Assembly (NCBI RefSeq): GCF_039871655.1
Contig: NZ_JBDPLZ010000001.1
Span: 558,001 to 622,000, forward strand
Length of the DNA stretch: 64,000 bases
Direction: 5' to 3'
DNA from: Actinocorallia sp039871655
Lineage (GTDB): Bacteria > Actinomycetota > Actinomycetes > Streptosporangiales > Streptosporangiaceae
Within the stretch, counting starts at the first letter, position 1. Each line of letters opens with the position of its first letter. Below, piece by piece: positions 60,320-64,000 of the stretch. Below the pieces are notes generated by a model that was not told where the DNA came from, searched no databases, and saw only the letters and a list, made by a program, of their open reading frames with translations. Position numbers and translations under genes: made by a program.

Positions 60320-61543
60320 ATGAGCACACCGTCGATCTCCGCGCCCGGGCGGGTCGCCCAGCCCGAGGTCGCGCTGGCCCGGTACGGGGAGCGCGCGCAG
60401 GTCTTTCTCGACGCCCTCACCTGGGGCGACCCCACCGCGGACGCCGTCGTCGCCGACCTGGTGGCCATGGGGCGCGGCAAGGGCATGAAGATGATCCGCA
60501 AGGGCCTGGCCGAGGGCGTCGAGAGCCTGCAGGATCCGCCCGAGTCGATCAAGAAGCTCTTCGCCGAGATCGACCACCGGCCCGAATGGCTGCGGCAGGA
60601 CCTGCTGGACGAGGCGTCCCGCGCCTACTGCCGGCACCCGGTCACGATCGGGCTGGCGCTCGGGCCCGCCTCCCTGGTGGGCAGCTACGTCAACGGCGCC
60701 GCGGTCGAGCCGCTCGCGCTCACCCGCAGGTTCACCGACCAGGGCCAGGTGCGCACGTTCGAGACCGCCTCCTGGCTGTGGGCCACCACCCGCCCAGGCG
60801 GGCTGGAGCGCTTCGCGTCCGGGGTCGCCACCACCGTGCGGGTGCGACTGATCCACGCGTTCGTCAGGCACCACATCCTCGACGGCCTGCCCTGGGACTC
60901 CGAGCGGCTCGGCCACCCGATCAACCAGGCCGACTCGGCCTACACCCTGATCGAGTTCAGCCTCATCCCGCTGCGGGTGATGAAGAGCTTCGGCATCCGC
61001 CACACCGCGCGGGAGCGGGAGGCGGTCTACCACCTGTTCCGGTACGTCGGCCACCTCATGGGCATCGACGAGCGCGTCCTGCCCAAGACCGAGGACGAGT
61101 TCGTCGAGCTGGAGCGGATCTACCATCTGACCGGCTCGGAGCCCAGCGACTACAGCCGCGAGCTGGTCGCCGAACTGCTCGACACGATCATGCCCGACAG
61201 CCTGGCCGACCAGAGCGGCAGGCTCGCCCCGCTGGTCCGCAGGGCCGCCCGCCCGATGGGCCACGGCCTCTCCCGCGCCTTCACCGGAGACCGGACCGCC
61301 GACCTGCTGAACGTCGAGCGCAACGTCTGGCGCCACCTGCCGGCCGTGCTGGCCCCACCGGTCTTCGTCTTCAACGAGCTCCAGCGGCTCATCCCCGGGG
61401 AGCTGGACCGCAAGCTGCGCCGCAGCCTGAAGTTCATCGACGACGCCTCCGCGGCCACCGCCGAACGCCTCGGCGTCGGCCACGACCTGGTGGACGCGGC
61501 CGACGGCGGCGCGGCCCATCCGGCCGCGGCCGCCGACGGCTGA
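60320..61543 (+). CDS. MpaB/Lcp-type (DUF2236) oxygenase family protein
   Basis: 407 aa, longer than the 26244 copy. RVRLIHAFVRHHIL and LGHPINQADSAYTLIEFSL match the DUF2236 haem-binding core of latex-clearing-protein-like oxygenases, with YHLFRYVGHLMGI and SYVNGAAVEPL. No signal peptide, so it is cytosolic unlike true Lcp. The substrate is not known. Transcribed after the GH1 gene with 34 nt between. Confidence 0.82.
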   Translation: MSTPSISAPGRVAQPEVALARYGERAQVFLDALTWGDPTADAVVADLVAMGRGKGMKMIRKGLAEGVESLQDPPESIKKLFAEIDHRPEWLRQDLLDEASRAYCRHPVTIGLALGPASLVGSYVNGAAVEPLALTRRFTDQGQVRTFETASWLWATTRPGGLERFASGVATTVRVRLIHAFVRHHILDGLPWDSERLGHPINQADSAYTLIEFSLIPLRVMKSFGIRHTAREREAVYHLFRYVGHLMGIDERVLPKTEDEFVELERIYHLTGSEPSDYSRELVAELLDTIMPDSLADQSGRLAPLVRRAARPMGHGLSRAFTGDRTADLLNVERNVWRHLPAVLAPPVFVFNELQRLIPGELDRKLRRSLKFIDDASAATAERLGVGHDLVDAADGGAAHPAAAADG

Positions 61544-61562
61544 GTCCCCGCCCGGAGGCGGG

Positions 61563-61829
61563 TCAGGCCAGGGCGAGGAAGAGCCTCTCCAGCTCCTCCT
61601 CCGTCATCGGGGGGGCGTCTCCGTCGGCGGCGGCCATGCACTGGCGCATGCCGCTGGCGACGATCTTGAATCCCGCCCGGTCGAGGGCGCGGGAGACCGC
61701 GGCGAGCTGGGTGACGACGTCCTTGCAGTCACGACCCGCCTCGATCATCGCGATGACCCCGGCCAGCTGGCCCTGGGCACGGCGGAGCCGGTTCAGGACC
61801 GAACCGACGACCTCCTCGTCGACTTTCAT
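61563..61829 (-). CDS. CsoR/CstR-family repressor
   Basis: 88 aa four-helix family member: RRAQGQLAGVIAMIEAGRDCKDVVTQLAAVSRALDRAGF then VASGMRQC. The Cu(I) sensor CsoR uses Cys-His-Cys; here both Cys are present (C35 and the second in MRQC) but the His position is Gly, as in the persulfide sensor CstR. So a thiol or sulfide response is favoured over copper. AGGAGG 5 nt before the ATG. The promoter carries an ATACCC-N4-GGGTAT box, so it likely controls itself and trxA. Confidence 0.85.
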   Translation of the reverse strand: MKVDEEVVGSVLNRLRRAQGQLAGVIAMIEAGRDCKDVVTQLAAVSRALDRAGFKIVASGMRQCMAAADGDAPPMTEEELERLFLALA

Positions 61830-61868
61830 GTGGACCTCCTGTAACAGGCTCCGTCTTGAATTCTCATG

Positions 61869-61884
61869 ATACCCGCGGGGGTAT
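61869..61884. promoter_or_regulatory. CsoR/CstR box upstream of the repressor
   Basis: ATACCC-GCGG-GGGTAT, 16 bp, located 40-55 nt before the repressor start. Same architecture as the box at 62342-62357, which makes it a probable operator of the repressor. Confidence 0.8.
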
Positions 61885-61888
61885 ATGG

Positions 61889-61923
61889 AACCGCCGCCGG
61901 ACGGAGACCGTCCGGCGGCGGTT
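61889..61923. terminator. Hairpin after trxA
   Basis: AACCGCCGCCGGACGG (61889-61904) and CCGTCCGGCGGCGGTT (61908-61923), 16 perfect pairs around AGA. It lies between trxA and the repressor on the coding strand and probably terminates trxA, so each has its own promoter. Confidence 0.75.
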
Positions 61924-61959
61924 TCCTCCGGGGGCCGGACTCCTGCCCCCGGGTGGGGC

Positions 61960-62325
61960 TCAGGCTTGCTCGGACTCGGCGATCTGGCGACGCACCTCGT
62001 CCATGTCCAGCTGCTTGGCCTGGTCGACGAGGTCCTCCAGTGCGCGCTCGGGGAGCGCGCCCGGCTGGGCGAAGACCACGACCTTGTCCTTGATGACGGC
62101 CAGCGTGGGAATCGAGGTGATCTGGAAGGCGCCGGCCAGTTCCGGCTGCGCCTCAGTGTCGATCTTCGCGAACACCACGTCGTCGTGCCGCTCCGAGACC
62201 CGCTCGAAGACCGGCGCGAACTGGCGGCACGGGCCGCACCAGGACGCCCAGAAGTCCACCAGAAGGACGCCACCCTGGTCCACAGCCTCCTGGAACGTGT
62301 CCTTGGTCAGTTCCACGGTCGCCAT
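61960..62325 (-). CDS. trxA: Thioredoxin
   Basis: 121 aa. FWASWCGPCRQFAP is the redox-active WCGPC, with cis-Pro in ITSIPTLAV. It reduces protein disulfides in the cytosol. It has its own operator (62342-62357) matching the repressor box, so it may be induced by thiol or sulfide stress rather than housekeeping. The C-terminal 15 residues (about DMDEVRRQIAESEQA) extend past the core. Confidence 0.92.
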   Translation of the reverse strand: MATVELTKDTFQEAVDQGGVLLVDFWASWCGPCRQFAPVFERVSERHDDVVFAKIDTEAQPELAGAFQITSIPTLAVIKDKVVVFAQPGALPERALEDLVDQAKQLDMDEVRRQIAESEQA

Positions 62326-62341
62326 GTTCTCTCCTCTCAGA

Positions 62342-62357
62342 ATACCCCTACGGGTAT
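62342..62357. promoter_or_regulatory. CsoR/CstR box upstream of trxA
   Basis: ATACCC-CTAC-GGGTAT, 16 bp, starting 17 nt before the trxA start codon. Identical arms and spacer length to the site at 61869-61884. Confidence 0.85.
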
Positions 62358-62394
62358 GAGAACACCTGCGGGGCGGAATTTGTTCCCGGAGGGA

Positions 62395-63189
62395 TCAGCG
62401 TACGGTCCAGCCGCCGTCGACCGTGATGGTCTGCCCGGTCATGAAGGAGGACGCGTCGCTGGCCAGCAGGAGCAGCGCGCCGTCCAGCTCGCCCGTCCGG
62501 CCACCCCGTCCCATGGGCGTGTTGCGCACCATCCAGCGGTGGCTCTGCTCGTCGGAGAACATGTCGTCGGTGGCCTCGCTGGGGAACCAGCCCGGGGCCA
62601 GCGCGTTGACCCGCACGCCCTGCCGGGCCCACTGCACGCCCAGGTCGCGGGTGAGGCCGACGACGCCGGACTTCGCCGCGACGTAGGAGACCTGGGAGGA
62701 GGGGTAGGCGGCGACCAGGCCGAGGATCGAGGCCAGGTTGATGATGCTGCCCCCGCCCGCGGCGATCATCTCGCGGGCGAAGAGCGTCGCCAGCGCGAAG
62801 GTCGAGGTGAGGTTCAGCGCGACGATGCCCTCGAACTCCTCGACGGTCTCGTCCAGCGCGGCCTTCTGGTAGCCGTGGCCCGCGTTGTTCACCAGCACGT
62901 CGACGCGGCCGGTCTGAGCCAGGGACGTGCGCAGCAGCTCCCGTCGCGAGGCGTCGTCCGTCACGTCGCAGACCGCGGGGACGATGCCGGGCACCCGCTC
63001 GGCCAGCTCCTCGAGCCGGTCCTTGCGCCGCGCGGCGGCCACGACGGTGGCGCCGGAGCGGGCGAGCAGTTCGGCGAACCGGGAGCCGAGTCCGCTGGAG
63101 GCCCCGGTGACGACCGCGACCCGGCCGGACAGGTCGGCGGTGAGCGAGCCCGGCCCCGTCGGGAAGGCGTTCTCAGGCTGTGTGTTCAC
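62395..63189 (-). CDS. SDR-family oxidoreductase
   Basis: 264 aa. Nucleotide motif VTGASSGLG, NNAG at VLVNNAGHG, catalytic Ser (LASILG) and YVAAK. It oxidises or reduces a hydroxy/keto substrate with NAD(P). GTG at 63189 has GGAG 8-10 nt upstream. It is divergent from a TetR gene, whose operator lies in between, so it is a probable target. The pair may belong with the downstream aromatic-catabolism gene. Confidence 0.88.
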   Translation of the reverse strand: MNTQPENAFPTGPGSLTADLSGRVAVVTGASSGLGSRFAELLARSGATVVAAARRKDRLEELAERVPGIVPAVCDVTDDASRRELLRTSLAQTGRVDVLVNNAGHGYQKAALDETVEEFEGIVALNLTSTFALATLFAREMIAAGGGSIINLASILGLVAAYPSSQVSYVAAKSGVVGLTRDLGVQWARQGVRVNALAPGWFPSEATDDMFSDEQSHRWMVRNTPMGRGGRTGELDGALLLLASDASSFMTGQTITVDGGWTVR

Positions 63190-63217
63190 AGTGCGTCTCC
63201 AACGGATCAATAGGTTA

Positions 63218-63263
63218 TTGACGAGGAAATGATGCCACTTGTACCGTACCGATCGGTCGGTAC
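63218..63263 (+). promoter_or_regulatory. TetR promoter with overlapping palindromic operator
   Basis: TTGACG (63218-63223) and TACCGT (63242-63247), 18-nt spacer. The palindrome GTACCGA-TCGG-TCGGTAC (63246-63263) follows and overlaps the predicted start of transcription, the classic place for repression. Confidence 0.6.
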
Positions 63264-63266
63264 GCA

Positions 63267-63902
63267 ATGTGTGATAGATCCCTGTACGCACGATCAAAGG
63301 CCTGGTCTGAGTTGTCCCCGCAGCGTGAACGCATCCTGAAGGCAGCAGCCCACCTCTTCGCACGGGACGGCTACCACGGCGCGGGCATGGCGCAGCTCGA
63401 ACAGGAGGTCGGCCTCAAGCGCGGCGCGCTGTACCACCACATCGGCAACAAGGAGTCCCTGCTCTACGAGATCAGCCGCACCCAGCTGGAGCACATGGTC
63501 GGCATCGCCTCCCGAATCGTCGAAGAGACGCCCGACGAGACCGAGTGCTTCCGGCGGCTGGCCCGCACCCTCCTGCGCAACATCGCCGACCACCGGCTGG
63601 AGTGGACGGTCCACTACCGCGACTTCAACGCCCTCACCGGCGAACGGCTGGAACACGTGCTGGAGCTGCGCCGCCGGTACTCCGAGATCTGGCAGCGTGT
63701 CTACGCCTCCGGCGTGGAGCGCGGGCTGTTCCAGCCGGCCGAACCACGCGTCGCCGTCCTCGGCATCCTCGGGATGTTCAACTACTCGTACCTGTGGATC
63801 GAGGCCGACGGACGGCTCGACACCGACCGGATCGCCGACCTGTACTGCGACATCTTCCTGCGCGGAGTCCTGCTCCCGCCCCACCCCGCACCCGAGGAGT
63901 AA
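63267..63902 (+). CDS. TetR-family regulator
   Basis: 211 aa. HTH: RERILKAAAHLFARDGYHGAGMAQLEQEVGLKRGALYHHI, then a helical ligand domain similar to acyl-CoA or aromatic-metabolite regulators. Start could be ATG 63267 (short leader, no ribosome site) or TTG 63312. It probably represses itself and the divergent SDR gene, and perhaps the downstream gene at 63909. Confidence 0.82.
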   Translation: MCDRSLYARSKAWSELSPQRERILKAAAHLFARDGYHGAGMAQLEQEVGLKRGALYHHIGNKESLLYEISRTQLEHMVGIASRIVEETPDETECFRRLARTLLRNIADHRLEWTVHYRDFNALTGERLEHVLELRRRYSEIWQRVYASGVERGLFQPAEPRVAVLGILGMFNYSYLWIEADGRLDTDRIADLYCDIFLRGVLLPPHPAPEE

Positions 63903-63908
63903 GGCACA

Positions 63909-64000
63909 TGGAATCGTTCGTGCAGTTCCGCAAGGGCAGGACGCCCGACCACGTCCACCGGGACCTCGACGGCCTGAAGGACGACGAGCTGGGCCGGATG
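63909..64000 (+). CDS. Probable homogentisate 1,2-dioxygenase, N-terminal end (partial)
   Basis: 31 residues only before the window ends: MESFVQFRKGRTPDHVHRDL then DGLKDDELGR. The start resembles the actinobacterial homogentisate 1,2-dioxygenase family, which opens the ring of homogentisate in tyrosine/phenylalanine catabolism. The call rests on a short stretch. It starts 6 nt after the TetR stop, so it is likely cotranscribed with the regulator. Confidence 0.5.

Overview
The window is high-GC actinobacterial chromosome, probably from a Streptosporangiales/Streptosporangiaceae-type organism. That placement is an inference from base composition, frequent GTG/TTG starts, a DUF5753/DUF397 regulator pair, a split Ku/LigD repair set, F420-type and MpaB-type enzymes, and gene order. 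I saw no tRNA, rRNA, CRISPR array, insertion sequence or prophage. Genes are dense and many neighbours overlap by 4 nt (ATGA or GTGA).

Region by region. 1-3.3 kb: end of a ROK kinase, moeZ with a strong terminator, a VOC protein, then a PP2C phosphatase remnant beside a protein kinase homologue that has lost its catalytic residues. 3.3-8.8 kb: a winged-helix regulator/membrane protein pair under a 27-bp palindrome, an alpha/beta hydrolase divergent from a TetR gene across two phased palindromes, an unrecognised membrane protein, a DUF1622 protein and an amino-acid permease. 9.2-19.6 kb: an XRE/DUF397 pair, an alkyltransferase-like protein, a secreted beta-lactamase-fold protein, an MMPL exporter with its TetR regulator, the Ku / LigD-ligase / LigD-polymerase end-joining cluster, a disulfide-reductase-like flavoprotein without its redox centre, and another TetR. 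19.6-24.6 kb: an atypical receptor kinase divergent from a SigE-family sigma factor and its membrane partner, then a DEAD-box helicase with a long leader and apparently a CTG start.

24.5-33.8 kb holds mostly single metabolic and hypothetical genes: glycerophosphodiesterase, hydrolase, MpaB-type protein, RecB-like nuclease, a metallo-beta-lactamase-fold protein lacking metal ligands, DUF6758, NUDIX, CPBP protease and CoA-ester lyase.

33.8-51.6 kb is a conserved actinobacterial core resembling, from memory, the Mycobacterium tuberculosis Rv1202-Rv1234 region: an MgtE-like CBS protein, DUF1003, mrp, tatB, htrA, anti-sigma rseA and sigE, a divergent O-methyltransferase, pepA, DUF3117, tag, a DivIVA-like protein, a possible dihydropteroate-synthase remnant, two LOG-family proteins and dapE. 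sigE and the methyltransferase appear to share a near-palindromic promoter readable in both directions by an ECF sigma factor. This is a simple way to couple the envelope-stress regulon (SigE, RseA, HtrA, perhaps TatB) to its neighbour.

51.6-64 kb: alcohol dehydrogenase, DUF6285, acyl-CoA dehydrogenase and phosphotransferase (a likely acyl-CoA catabolic set), a GDSL lipase, an LLM oxidoreductase, two small membrane-protein genes, a membrane protein of decapeptide repeats, a secreted GH1 glycosidase, a second MpaB-type protein, a CsoR/CstR-type repressor and thioredoxin each preceded by the same ATACCC-N4-GGGTAT box, and an SDR/TetR pair followed by the start of a probable homogentisate dioxygenase.
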